Of a DNA stretch of 64,000 nucleotides, positions 8,320-17,200 are shown one piece after another (within the stretch, counting starts at the first letter, position 1; every line of letters starts with the position of its first letter). This DNA is from Paenibacillus sp. XY044 (GTDB taxonomy: Bacteria; Bacillota; Bacilli; Paenibacillales; Paenibacillaceae). Location of the stretch: NCBI RefSeq assembly GCF_002257645.1, contig NZ_NQMO01000004.1:434001-498000 (forward strand). The letters run 5' to 3'. A program made the position numbers and the translations under genes. The notes beneath the pieces were generated by a model. That model was not told the DNA's origin. It worked only from the letters and a program-made list of their open reading frames with translations, and did not search any database.

Positions 8320-8928
8320 ATGCCAGTAAACCCAAACGATCCCCGCGTCAAGCGCACGCGTCAGTTATTACTGCAATCCTTTATGGAGCTGATCGAGCAA
8401 AAGAAAAATATTTACTCCATTTCCGTTCAAGACATTACCGACCGCGCGACGGTTAATCGGGCCACATTTTATGCGCACTTCGAAGATAAGTATGCATTCC
8501 TGGAGTGTTGGATGAGGCAAAAATTCCAAAGGAAATTGGCAAGGGAATTACCTAATAATTCAATATCGAATATGAGCAGCTTGCGTTCTTTGATTCAAAT
8601 CGTTTTTGATTTTCTTGCCCTTACCCGGCAATATATGATTCGTACTCCAGAGAACAGTCCGTATGAACCGCTGTTTGAAAGCGCCATTCATAAAGAACTC
8701 TATCAACTCCTGTTCACATGGTTGAGCGAAGAAGCGAAGACGCCGGAGGCAAAAAAAGCTGTGGAACCCACGGCTCTCCTTATAAGTTGGGGCATATTGG
8801 GGACAGCCATTCAGTGGAGCAGAGATCCTCAACATCGATCGGGGGAAGAGATGGTTCAGGAGATGCTGGTGGTCGTGGCGGCGGGATTGGCTCCCGTTTT
8901 GGAAGAACCTCAAAAGGACGCTCGTTAA
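8320..8928 (+). CDS. TetR/AcrR family transcriptional regulator
   Basis: This 202-residue protein has a TetR N-terminal helix-turn-helix: VKRTRQLLLQSFMELIEQK leads to ISVQDITDRATVNRATFYAHFEDKYAF at residues ~28-55. The ATFYxHFxxK core is the recognition helix. The C-terminal helical region is typical of ligand-binding regulators of the Bacillus YxaF/DhaS-like kind with a TetR_C domain. The ATG at 8320 is preceded by AAGGAG. It is divergent from the NmrA-type oxidoreductase, so local repression of that gene and of itself is the simplest reading. It ends at an intrinsic terminator. Confidence 0.92.
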   Translation: MPVNPNDPRVKRTRQLLLQSFMELIEQKKNIYSISVQDITDRATVNRATFYAHFEDKYAFLECWMRQKFQRKLARELPNNSISNMSSLRSLIQIVFDFLALTRQYMIRTPENSPYEPLFESAIHKELYQLLFTWLSEEAKTPEAKKAVEPTALLISWGILGTAIQWSRDPQHRSGEEMVQEMLVVVAAGLAPVLEEPQKDAR

Positions 8929-8954
8929 CGAGGGCGTGATTATGATGATAAAAG

Positions 8955-8989
8955 ACAGCAGCCGACCATAAAGATCAGCTGCTGTTTTT
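8955..8989 (+). terminator. Intrinsic terminator after tetR
   Basis: ACAGCAGC pairs with GCTGCTGT across a 15-nt loop and is followed by a T5 tail. Confidence 0.75.
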
Positions 8990-9003
8990 GCGCTAAGGAG
9001 GCT

Positions 9004-9152
9004 ATGAAGATGAAAAAACGGATTCTAGCCATGCTGACGCTCGGCTTTATGGTTGGCTGTACCACAAAGCATAATATTTTTACAGCAATACCAGTCAAGA
9101 CGTGTATGATCCGAATCATATCAAAGTGTTAAGTGTTGAGAAGGTTCCATAA
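9004..9152 (+). pseudogene. Frameshifted small lipoprotein
   Basis: A good ribosome site (TAAGGAGG) precedes ATG codons at 9004 and 9010. The encoded start has basic residues, a hydrophobic core and the lipobox MVGC. The frame then runs into a stop at 9132 after 42 codons. If one T is added to the T5 run at about 9077-9081, the frame instead continues as YSNTSQDVYDPNHIKVLSVE and stops at 9152. The second frame looks more like protein than the first. This suggests a single-base loss in a homopolymer: a real mutation, slippage, or a sequencing error. Even repaired, the lipoprotein is only about 48 residues. Confidence 0.5.
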
Positions 9153-9156
9153 ACAG

Positions 9157-9906
9157 TCATTTCGAAGCGATGATCATAAACCGGTCGGCATTCGTTTGGA
9201 TTCCCTTCGGCGTCTGATGTTCGGCAATAAATCGGTGGAGCGTTTGAAAATCCGACTCCGTTTGTCCAAATCCGGGGATGATGGGGGTGTGCTTCAGCAA
9301 AAATATCAAGTCTTCGGCCGACGCGTAATACTCCACTGCATCGTATTGCCGGCACTCGATCTTGCGGAATCCGGCTTCCTTCAGCTCGGCGGCATACCGG
9401 TCCATCAGCGTTCCCCGCTTGGCATTCCCAAATTGACCTCTGCCGAAAGCTTGCGACAGATTGCGTTTATCGCTTTCGCCAACCTGCTGGGTCAGGAACA
9501 CCCCGTCATCGGTCAGCACCCTGGCGACTTCAGCCGCACTGAATTCTGAATGTCTGCAGGTAATCATCTGAAAGAATTGTTCAGGAAAGTCGAGCTTAGA
9601 CGCCTCCATCGGCAAAAAGCGGACGTTGAAACCGCCGGATTGATCCCGATTCCGGTTGGCGGTTTGGATCATGGCTTCCGAATGGTCGATTCCGATCAGA
9701 AGCAGGGCCGCATCCGTCATGCGCAGCAAAGCTTCGCCGCCTCCGGTGCCGATATCCAGCAAAATGTCTCCGGCCTTGCAGCGTGAGGAGACCTCGCTCC
9801 AAAAATTCCACCGGGCATCCTCAACGATTACGTTCAATCGGCTGAAATCCCAACCGTTCATGCGGCCGACCTCGGCGTAAAATGTTTTATAATCAAAAGA
9901 ATCCAT
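9157..9906 (-). CDS. Class I SAM-dependent methyltransferase
   Basis: This 249-residue protein has ILLDIGTGGGEALLRM (residues ~48-63) as motif I of the Rossmann methyltransferase fold, LIGIDHSEAMI as the acidic loop after strand 2, and FQMITCRHSEF as the later motif. The C-terminus is helical with no metal site visible. The substrate is unknown. The ATG at 9906 is preceded by AAAGGTGG. It is monocistronic, facing the frameshifted lipoprotein. A role in small-molecule methylation is a family inference only. Confidence 0.9.
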   Translation of the reverse strand: MDSFDYKTFYAEVGRMNGWDFSRLNVIVEDARWNFWSEVSSRCKAGDILLDIGTGGGEALLRMTDAALLLIGIDHSEAMIQTANRNRDQSGGFNVRFLPMEASKLDFPEQFFQMITCRHSEFSAAEVARVLTDDGVFLTQQVGESDKRNLSQAFGRGQFGNAKRGTLMDRYAAELKEAGFRKIECRQYDAVEYYASAEDLIFLLKHTPIIPGFGQTESDFQTLHRFIAEHQTPKGIQTNADRFMIIASK

Positions 9907-10220
9907 AGATCATTCCACCTTTCAAAGCGTAAGAGAATAGAGGTCCATGCAGACGTTGTCGGTTCGTTTCCAAATGGATCAAAGGACAGACGTGTCCCTT
10001 GATAGCTGGTACGCGTTTTGACCCAGCCCGGAAGTTAAATACCTCGAACGAAATGCAGTACCACGGTCCGCTTCACCCCTTTGAAAGAATAGTTACATTA
10101 TAAAAGGCCTAAATCCCGGAATTCAAGGGTAATTTGTCATATTTTGGATTGTGCTGATTTCCTGTTTTTGCTATTCTTCTTGTAGTAGAATGATAGAATG
10201 AATGGATCGAGGTTGAGTGC
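9907..10220. other. Intergenic region with one imperfect dyad
   Basis: This region separates two divergent genes. I see an imperfect inverted repeat, ATCAAAGGACA with TGTCCCTTGAT (9978-10003, one mismatch), and an AT-rich stretch before the coiled-coil gene. No RNA gene or coding frame stands out. Confidence 0.4.
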
Positions 10221-10823
10221 ATGAATCGTAAAATGATCTTGACGACCGCCGCATCACTGCTCGTCGGTGTCGTCGCAGGAACCGGTATTATGATGAACGA
10301 CCAAGCCTACACGTCCGTGAAGCAGGCCGTAGGGGGCAGCGCCACGAACAACTCCTTGGTGAATGTGGGGAACATTGATCTGGCCGGTATGGATATCGAA
10401 TCCGCCCTTCAGGCGGTGCAGCAGCAGCGTGCTCAAGTGCTGGAGGATCAATTAAGGGATCAATTGACAAACGTTCAGAAAAGGAATGAAGAGATTGCCC
10501 AGCTGAACAACATTTTGAGCGAGCTCAGAACCCTCCGCGGACAAAGCGCTGACGGAAATTACAAGGTGGCGGACGGGACGTTATCGACGCTTGCGGGCAA
10601 GGGGTTGGCCGACGCATCGAAGACCGATTATTCCGCAGACGATGTGGATCAGCTGATCGAGAAGGTCAAGAGCCATATCGACAATTTGAGCAGTTCCCAG
10701 CAGATGGACATGATTCGTCTTCAGGAGCTTAGCAACAAGCGGAATGAAGCGATGGACGTCATGAGCGATTACATCAAGAAGATGGAAGACGCAAGAAGCA
10801 GTATTTTAGGCAATATGAGATGA
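10221..10823 (+). CDS. Secreted or membrane-anchored coiled-coil protein of unknown function
   Basis: This 200-residue protein starts MNRKMILTTAASLLVGVVAG, a signal peptide or single N-terminal anchor. Residues ~55-100 and ~140-195 are charged heptad-like helices (QAVQQQRAQVLEDQLRDQL, EKVKSHIDNLSSSQQMDMI), predicted as coiled coils. A Gly/Asp-rich segment links them. It contains no cysteine. I do not recognise a family. A structural or assembly role at the cell surface is possible. The preceding AGGTTG is only a modest ribosome site. The cNMP-PrsW gene follows within about 90 nt and might be cotranscribed. Confidence 0.8.
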   Translation: MNRKMILTTAASLLVGVVAGTGIMMNDQAYTSVKQAVGGSATNNSLVNVGNIDLAGMDIESALQAVQQQRAQVLEDQLRDQLTNVQKRNEEIAQLNNILSELRTLRGQSADGNYKVADGTLSTLAGKGLADASKTDYSADDVDQLIEKVKSHIDNLSSSQQMDMIRLQELSNKRNEAMDVMSDYIKKMEDARSSILGNMR

Positions 10824-10909
10824 TCCCTTCTATTTGAGGAAGGACAATCAATAACTCAGGAGAGGAATCTGCCGCAGGGCGGGTTCTTTTCGTGTATGGA
10901 GCGATGGAA

Positions 10910-12784
10910 ATGACAACGATGGCGGTCGATTTTTTGCGCAGCCACCCGCTTTTTCGCGGCGTCCCGGTTCCCGAGCTGGAAGGGGCGGCCCTGTCAATGC
11001 ATGAGGAGCGCTTTCATGACGGTGACAGCCTGATCGTGGAGGGGAGCTACAGCAATTCATGCTATTTCATTATGAGCGGACAGGTGCAGGTGGTATCACG
11101 GAATTTGGTGGGGCAGACGATGACGCTGGACGTGCTGGGCGAAGGTGCGCTGATCGGGGAGGTGGCCTTGTTTCTGGAGGAAAAAAGGACATCCGGCGTT
11201 CAGGCCATCGGTGACGTGACCGCCCTGCGGCTCGAGCAGAACGCCTTCAGCCGGCTGGCGGCGGCGAGTCCGATGTTTCACGAGAGCTTGTCCTTCTCGG
11301 CGCGCATCCGCACGATGCATGCCATGCTCAGCAAGGCGACGATTTGGGCGGCGATACCGAATGCAGAGCTGCGTGGACTGGCGGAGGTAACTGTCCGCCG
11401 GAAGGTGTATAAGGGCGACGTGATTTTGACGGAAGGAACGATGTCCGACCGGTTTTACATGATCGCCGAGGGACGGTTTGAGATCCGAAACGGGCGGCGC
11501 AAGAAGGCGGTCTATGAAGCCGGCGATTACTTCGGCGAGATGGACCTGTTAAGCGGAGAGGCGAAGACGGGAACGGTGACCGCGCTGGAAAACGGCGAGC
11601 TGATGGTTATGGGCCGGGACGAATTCCAATTTGTCCTGCAGCAGTATGAACCGGTGAGGAGGCAGTTTTATGAGGTGCTGCGGATTCGCAGGCCGGATCT
11701 GTTGAACGAGGCTGTCAGCTCCAAGCTGCAGTTTTCGGAGATTGCGGCGGCGGCCGATCCGGCCGGGAACGGCGCGGTCGCGGAATCTGCCGGATATCCG
11801 GTTAGGGCGAAAAAAGAGCGCTGGATGGATGTCGTCCTTGTTCTCGGCGGGCTGTTCGTTCTATTAACGATTCTGGCCGCGTGGCTCAGGCAGACGGTGT
11901 GGATTGATGCGGCGCTGGTGGCTGGCGGATTCGTCGGGCCGGTATCGTTCGTGGCCTATCTACGCAGCTCGCAGCTCCTCGGCTTTCGCCCGATGCGTCT
12001 GGCCCTGGTGTTTGCTTCCTCGGCCGTCATTGCCCTTCCCATCGCCTGGCTGCTGGAGCAGCGCTGGCTTATGCACTCAGGCATGGGTGTCGGCGCTTCG
12101 GGCCACTTGAAAGCGGCCGCGCTTGTAGCGGTGATCGAGGAGGCGGCCAAACTGCTCGTCTGCCTGATCTTTTTGCGGAGCCGCAGGCATCGGTTCCTGA
12201 TGGACGCCATCGTTTTCGGCGCCTGTGCGGGGATGGGATTCGCGGCGATCGAGAGCATATTGTACGGCGTCACTTATTTGCAATCCCACGCCACCACCGG
12301 CATGCTTGCCGTGCTGTGGGTTCGGGCGCTGCTGTCCCCTTTTGGCCACGGCACCTGGACGGCGATTGCGGCGGCGGGGGTATGGTATGGCATGGGACGC
12401 GGTGCCGGCCGTGCAGGGCAGCGGGGCATTTCGCCACGCAGCCTGCTGGTGATGGCGGCCCTGCTGCTGTCCAGCATGGTGCTCCACGCGGTATGGGATT
12501 ACCGCTATGATACCGCGCTCTGGAAGCTGGTCGGGATGGTCGCCGTCGGCGCGATCGGGATCGGGCTTCTCTATTGGCTAGTCCGGAGGGGGTCTCGGGA
12601 AGAGCAGTCCATGCTCCAGGCGGTCAACCCGGAGCAGCAGGTGGAAGAGCGGCTGCTCAGCGCAGCCGGTCAGGACGGGGCGCCTGCGGTTCCGGGCCAG
12701 ACGCTCGTTTGCGAGGCATGCAAAACGGTATCGCCGCCGGGGTCCAGATACTGCGGACGGTGCGGGCAGGCGCTGAAGCTGTAG
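10910..12784 (+). CDS. Double cyclic-nucleotide-binding domain fused to PrsW-type intramembrane protease and zinc ribbon
   Basis: This protein has about 624 residues. Residues ~10-130 and ~145-260 are two Crp-type cNMP-binding beta-barrels. The first keeps the phosphate-binding cassette pattern (GEVALFLEEKRTS, with Arg); the second has FGEMDLLSGEAKT, with Lys where Arg is usual. After a linker come about eight hydrophobic segments with the three PrsW motifs: EEAAK (~409), FAAIE (~444) and HAVWD (~524). PrsW proteases perform site-1 cleavage of anti-sigma factors (family knowledge). The C-terminus is a zinc ribbon with two CxxC pairs (CEAC, CGRC). I chose the ATG at 10910 because GGAG lies 8 nt upstream; GTG 10892 and ATG 10904 are alternatives. 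The natural reading is an intramembrane protease gated by nucleotide binding. The ligand and the cleaved substrate are unknown. Confidence 0.85.
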   Translation: MTTMAVDFLRSHPLFRGVPVPELEGAALSMHEERFHDGDSLIVEGSYSNSCYFIMSGQVQVVSRNLVGQTMTLDVLGEGALIGEVALFLEEKRTSGVQAIGDVTALRLEQNAFSRLAAASPMFHESLSFSARIRTMHAMLSKATIWAAIPNAELRGLAEVTVRRKVYKGDVILTEGTMSDRFYMIAEGRFEIRNGRRKKAVYEAGDYFGEMDLLSGEAKTGTVTALENGELMVMGRDEFQFVLQQYEPVRRQFYEVLRIRRPDLLNEAVSSKLQFSEIAAAADPAGNGAVAESAGYPVRAKKERWMDVVLVLGGLFVLLTILAAWLRQTVWIDAALVAGGFVGPVSFVAYLRSSQLLGFRPMRLALVFASSAVIALPIAWLLEQRWLMHSGMGVGASGHLKAAALVAVIEEAAKLLVCLIFLRSRRHRFLMDAIVFGACAGMGFAAIESILYGVTYLQSHATTGMLAVLWVRALLSPFGHGTWTAIAAAGVWYGMGRGAGRAGQRGISPRSLLVMAALLLSSMVLHAVWDYRYDTALWKLVGMVAVGAIGIGLLYWLVRRGSREEQSMLQAVNPEQQVEERLLSAAGQDGAPAVPGQTLVCEACKTVSPPGSRYCGRCGQALKL

Positions 12785-12876
12785 AAGTCGGCTCGGGCGG
12801 CACCCTGCAGGTTACGTTGAACAGGCCTTGCTAAGGCTTAGGTCGTCACATTGATGATTCATTCCTGGTAAAAGTA

Positions 12877-12914
12877 CAAGGGTTAAGCAGATTCGTCTGC
12901 TTAACCCTTGTTTG
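12877..12914. terminator. Perfect intrinsic terminator
   Basis: CAAGGGTTAAGCAG and its exact complement flank an ATTCGT loop, followed by a short T tail. It ends the cNMP-PrsW transcript and may also serve the small minus-strand ORF. Confidence 0.85.
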
Positions 12915-12969
12915 CCGTTTCCAGGCTATTTTACGACTTCCGTGGTTTATTCAGAAAGTTATGTCATGT

Positions 12970-13107
12970 TTAGACCGTAAATCCGGCGGTCAGTTTGCTT
13001 AGCCGTTCGGCTATGACTTTATCTTGTTCGCTCTCGTAGCCGGACAATTCCTTCGTCACGGCTGCCTGGAGCTTGATGATCTGCTGCTGTTTGCGAATCC
13101 AGTTCAA
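12970..13107 (-). CDS. Small hypothetical protein (45 residues)
   Basis: A TTG start at 13107 lies 8 nt downstream of a strong GGAGG site, and the frame is open for 45 residues. The protein reads as one or two amphipathic helices (IRKQQQIIKLQAAVTKEL, then VIAERLSKLTAGF). Its size and helical character recall the Spo0E-like phosphatase group, but I do not see that family's SQxLD signature, so I leave it unnamed. It is divergent from the CYTH gene and convergent with the PrsW fusion, with a terminator just beyond its stop. Confidence 0.5.
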   Translation of the reverse strand: MNWIRKQQQIIKLQAAVTKELSGYESEQDKVIAERLSKLTAGFTV

Positions 13108-13245
13108 ATGATTGTCCTCCTATGGTTTCATTCGTATAATGGGAATGCTTGGTTGTGGGTTTAGTGTAAAGAGCGAGTCTTAAGTCAAACTTAACTTTTG
13201 GAAAAAGCCGGATACCGGCTATCCAATCGAAGGAGGAACAGCGGG

Positions 13246-13746
13246 ATGCCCCTTGAAATTGAACGCAAATTTTTGCTGCCGGAATTCCCGGCGGCCCAGG
13301 TCGATGAAGGCGTGCTGCAGATCGTTAAGGAGCAGCTGATCGAGCAGACGTATCTCGCGCTGTATGAAGACCAGGAGCTGCGGGTTCGGAAAATTACGGA
13401 TGCCGCCAGCGGAGAGGTGGAGTACACGCATACGTTTAAGCGGGGATTCGGCATCGCCAGGGAAGAAGTCGAGGTATCCATTGCCGGCGGCCTGTATGAT
13501 CAGATGATTCAGGCTCACGGCGCCGTCCCCTTGATCAAGAAGCGCTCCACGGCGCTGTGGGATGGCTTGCAGGTAGAGATCGATGAATACGATCAAATCA
13601 GGCTGACCGTGCTGGAAGTGGAGTTCTCCTCGGAGGAGGAGGCCGAGAGCTTTGTTCCCCCGGCATGGTTTGGCCAGGACATCAGTACGGATAAGGAGTA
13701 CAGCAACAAGAAGGTTTGGCGCGAGCTTCAGTCCCGGCGGAGTTAG
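13246..13746 (+). CDS. CYTH-domain protein (triphosphate tunnel metalloenzyme)
   Basis: This 166-residue protein begins PLEIERKFLL, which contains the defining ExExK motif that coordinates metal and triphosphate. Further tunnel residues appear as QELRVRKI, EYTHTFKRG, KKRSTALWDG and EIDEYD, matching alternating charged strands of the eight-stranded barrel. The family includes class IV adenylate cyclases, thiamine triphosphatase and inorganic triphosphatases, so the reaction cannot be assigned. The start at ATG 13246 has GAAGGAGG upstream; an in-frame earlier codon lies before the ribosome site. Its position 460 bp after a protein with two cyclic-nucleotide-binding domains is notable, although a terminator separates them. 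Confidence 0.9.
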   Translation: MPLEIERKFLLPEFPAAQVDEGVLQIVKEQLIEQTYLALYEDQELRVRKITDAASGEVEYTHTFKRGFGIAREEVEVSIAGGLYDQMIQAHGAVPLIKKRSTALWDGLQVEIDEYDQIRLTVLEVEFSSEEEAESFVPPAWFGQDISTDKEYSNKKVWRELQSRRS

Positions 13747-13804
13747 GGAATCAGGAAGTTCTATTGGCTATGATGCATATGGAGTCGGAGCTGCCTGGGA
13801 TCGA

Positions 13805-13827
13805 GAGACCGTAAGGTCTCTTTTTTT
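13805..13827 (+). terminator. Intrinsic terminator after the CYTH gene
   Basis: GAGACC-GTAA-GGTCTC is followed by T7. The remaining bases up to 14074 show no gene; they are the leader of the hybrid kinase. Confidence 0.85.
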
Positions 13828-14074
13828 GATGTCGGAAACTCGCCTTCTTTATCACGCAACAAAAACTACCGCCTAATGCGGTCTGGGCTCTTTGAATATG
13901 CTTTGATCGCCGTTTTATGCTTATTCAAAAAAAATTTTGGCGAGGGGGGCTTTTTATTATGTTTTGACCAAGAGGCGCCGACATAAAGTATAGCGGTTGC
14001 TATGTCGGAATAAAGTGCGCGAACAGCGGCTTGAATACAGGCTTTACCCTGCGTAAAGCCCGGGGAGCGTTGGC

Positions 14075-17000
14075 ATGAAAAGGCAATGGATTATTTTTAT
14101 CATCGGCATGCTGCTGGTGCTGTTTCTGCCGGTGTACGCCGTTTGGCAGCAGGTGGCAATGGACAGGCAGCCTACGGGGATCCAAGGGGTGCTTGACCTG
14201 AGCAAGCTGGATCTCCGGCACCAAGGGGCCATCAGCTTGGACGGGGAGTGGGAATTTTACCGTAATCAGCTGCTGACTCCGGAAGATTTTAACGGCAGCG
14301 GCACCGAGAAGGAAGGCGAGCGTCCAAGGCTGTCCGGGATGGCACGCTTGCCGGGAGCCTGGAACGATTATATCGCGGAGGACGGGCGACGAGCAGCCGA
14401 GGGCTACGGGACGTTTCGTCTGATCGTTCAGGTACAGCCTGGACAGATGCTGACGTATGGCCTGCAGACAAACAATATCCGTTCCGCCAGCCGTGTGTTC
14501 ATGGGCGGATACGAGATTGGGGCCAGCGGGAATCCCGGGCGCTCCGCCGCCGACGGCGTTCAGAAGAACGTGCCTTATTTGGGGTTTGCCACCCTTTCGG
14601 GCGGACGGATCGAAGTTCTCGTTCAGGTGGCCAATTACTTGTATACCACCGGCGGCGTATTTTCACCGATCCTGTTCGGGGAGCAGCACTCGATTATGCA
14701 GAACAAAGAACTGTATTTGTTCGCTGACTGGATGACGATTGCCGGCTTCTTTACCGCAGCCCTTTATTTTCTCGGATTCCAACAAATCCGCAAGAAGGAG
14801 CCGGCTTCCCTGCACCTGGGATTATTTTGTCTGACAACCATTTGTTATGTCCTGCTGCACGGGGAGAAGCTGATCGCCGGCATTTGGCCGGGCCTTCCTT
14901 ATGAGTGGATCCTGAAGAGCCAGCTGCTGCTGTCCGTACTGGTGTACTATTTTTTGTTAAAATTCGTGTCCGCTTCGGTACGCGGCGGGGTGCATCCTAT
15001 CGTGATGCGTTCCTACACGTTTCTCGGCACGGCATCCATTGCGGTTGCGATTATTTTTCCCAGTATCCTGTTCTCCAGGATCGAACCTTTGCTGGTTGCC
15101 TTCACAGCGTTATGCATCGCCTACATTATCGGCATCATGCTGCGGGATCTCCACAGGCGGCGGAATTCGGGAGAATACCTGCTCACGATTCTCAGCATCA
15201 TCAGCATTCTCATGGTCATTATCACCAACCTGCTTCCCTTGATTGGGATATACGAGGGCATGGTCTTCGCTCCAGTGGAGATGCTGATGTTCGTCGTGAC
15301 TCAGTCGGCCCTGCTGGCCCGGCGCTATGACCGGACATTTAATGAGGTGGAGCAGCTGTCCCGCAGGCTCCTGACCTTGGATGGCCTAAAGGATGAGTTT
15401 ATGGCAAACACCTCCCACGAGCTGCGGACGCCCGTGCACGGCATGGTCAACATTGCCCAGTCCTTGCTGGAAGGGGCCTCTGGGGAGCTGAACCGGGAGC
15501 AGCGCGGCAATCTCAAGCTGATCATGACGACAGGGAAGCGGCTGACACTTCTCATCAACGATATTTTGGATTTTGCCAAGCTGAAGAACGGGGAGATCGT
15601 CATGAGGCGGCAGCCGGTCGAGTTGGCTTCCGTGACCGGGTCGGTGCTGGAGATCATCCGCAATCTCGCGGGGAGCAAACGAATCGTACTGGAGGAAAGC
15701 CTGCCGGAAGATCTGCCCTTCCTGCTGACGGACGAGGACCGTCTTCAGCAGATTTTGTTTAACCTCCTTGGCAATGCGGTGAAAAATACTTCCAGTGGAA
15801 GCATCCGGATTGCGGCCGACAAACGGGGTGACGCCGTGCATATCTCGGTGACCGATACCGGGATCGGCATTGCGGCGGAGCGGCTGGAGGCTATTTTTAC
15901 CCCGTTTGATCAGCTGGACATGCCGGAGGGGCACGAATCTTCCGGCACCGGCCTTGGGCTCAGCATTACCAAAAGGCTCGTTGAGCTCGGCGGAGGCCGC
16001 ATTTGGGTCGAATCGCAGCTGGGACGGGGCTCAACCTTCCATTTCACCGTTCCTGCCGCCGGTCCAAGACCGAAAACTGCAGATAGCGCAGCAGCCGGCA
16101 TCTCTTCGGAGCGCATCCGCGAGGAAACGGCTGCAGCGCTCGCCGATCCGAAGATGCTCGAGAGCGGAGCGGAACGCGCCACTGTCCTGATGGTGGACGA
16201 CGATCCCGTCAATCTTCAGGTGCTGCGCAATCTGTTGGCCCTCGAGGGCTACAGGCTGATGACGGCCAGCAACGGGCAGGAGGCGCTGGAAAAGATCCAA
16301 TCGGGGCAATCGATCGATCTGGTCATTGCCGATTGGATGATGCCCGGCATGTCGGGCCTGGACCTGTGCCGGAACGTGCGCCGGCAGTTCTCCTTGTCGG
16401 CTCTTCCGATTCTTCTTCTAACGGCGAGAAGCCTGCCGGAGGATGTCCGTATCGGCCTATCCGCCGGAGCGAACGATTTTCTTCGCAAGCCGGTTGATGC
16501 CGAAGAACTGCGGGCAAGGGTCAGAACCTTGCTGGAGCTGCGCAGATCGGTCCGGCACGCGATTTCCGCGGAAATGGCCTTCCTGCAGGCCCAGATTAAG
16601 CCGCACTTTTTGTACAATGCGCTGAATACGATGATCGCCCTGCTGCCTGTCGACCCGGAAAAGACGACGGAACTGCTGCACGAGCTCAGCCGGTATTTGC
16701 GGGGGAGCTTCGATTTCAGCAACCGGGACCAGTTGACCGTTCTGCGTCAGGAGCTGGCTTTGGTCAAGTCCTATTTAAACCTGGAGAAGGCCCGGTTTGA
16801 AGACCGGCTGCAGATCGACTACAACGTTCAGGCGGACATAAACCGACTGGTGCCTCCGCTTACCATCCAGCCGATCGTTGAGAATGCGGTCCGGCACGGA
16901 ATCATGCGCAAGGAAGAGGGGGGCAGGGTTCGGATATCGGTGTTGGAGCTGGATGAGCGGCTGGAGATTTCCGTCGAGGATAACGGGATAGGTATGACTC

Positions 17001-17200
17001 CGGAACGGATGGAAGCCGTGCGGGAAGGCAGGGCCGGGGACGGTGTAGGGCTGAAAAATATTAATGCCCGCCTGCTGACGCTCTTTGGCACGGAGCTTAT
17101 GATCGAGAGCCATCCGGAGCGGGGAACCGCAGTCCGGTTCCATGTGCCGAAGCAAAAACAGCGGGACTCCCGGGATGACACAAGAGGAGGGCAAGCATGA
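14075..17200 (+). CDS. Hybrid sensor histidine kinase, 7TMR-DISM type, with two transmitter modules
   Basis: This 1041-residue protein has an N-terminal membrane anchor and an extracellular beta-rich domain like the 7TMR-DISM sugar-binding-like module (~30-200). Next are about seven membrane helices (~210-420) and a HisKA/HATPase transmitter with phospho-accepting His in SHELRTPVHG (~448). A receiver domain (~703-820, Asp in IADWMMPG ~752) follows. A second, LytS/YesM-type kinase module with KPHFLYNALN (~843) and its own ATPase domain (NAVRHG, DNGIGM, GVGLKN) completes the chain. Such proteins sense carbohydrates or envelope signals in related Firmicutes. It overlaps the next gene by 4 nt, so the SARP-type regulator is its probable output. 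The start at 14075 has GGGGAG upstream. Confidence 0.9.
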   Translation: MKRQWIIFIIGMLLVLFLPVYAVWQQVAMDRQPTGIQGVLDLSKLDLRHQGAISLDGEWEFYRNQLLTPEDFNGSGTEKEGERPRLSGMARLPGAWNDYIAEDGRRAAEGYGTFRLIVQVQPGQMLTYGLQTNNIRSASRVFMGGYEIGASGNPGRSAADGVQKNVPYLGFATLSGGRIEVLVQVANYLYTTGGVFSPILFGEQHSIMQNKELYLFADWMTIAGFFTAALYFLGFQQIRKKEPASLHLGLFCLTTICYVLLHGEKLIAGIWPGLPYEWILKSQLLLSVLVYYFLLKFVSASVRGGVHPIVMRSYTFLGTASIAVAIIFPSILFSRIEPLLVAFTALCIAYIIGIMLRDLHRRRNSGEYLLTILSIISILMVIITNLLPLIGIYEGMVFAPVEMLMFVVTQSALLARRYDRTFNEVEQLSRRLLTLDGLKDEFMANTSHELRTPVHGMVNIAQSLLEGASGELNREQRGNLKLIMTTGKRLTLLINDILDFAKLKNGEIVMRRQPVELASVTGSVLEIIRNLAGSKRIVLEESLPEDLPFLLTDEDRLQQILFNLLGNAVKNTSSGSIRIAADKRGDAVHISVTDTGIGIAAERLEAIFTPFDQLDMPEGHESSGTGLGLSITKRLVELGGGRIWVESQLGRGSTFHFTVPAAGPRPKTADSAAAGISSERIREETAAALADPKMLESGAERATVLMVDDDPVNLQVLRNLLALEGYRLMTASNGQEALEKIQSGQSIDLVIADWMMPGMSGLDLCRNVRRQFSLSALPILLLTARSLPEDVRIGLSAGANDFLRKPVDAEELRARVRTLLELRRSVRHAISAEMAFLQAQIKPHFLYNALNTMIALLPVDPEKTTELLHELSRYLRGSFDFSNRDQLTVLRQELALVKSYLNLEKARFEDRLQIDYNVQADINRLVPPLTIQPIVENAVRHGIMRKEEGGRVRISVLELDERLEISVEDNGIGMTPERMEAVREGRAGDGVGLKNINARLLTLFGTELMIESHPERGTAVRFHVPKQKQRDSRDDTRGGQA

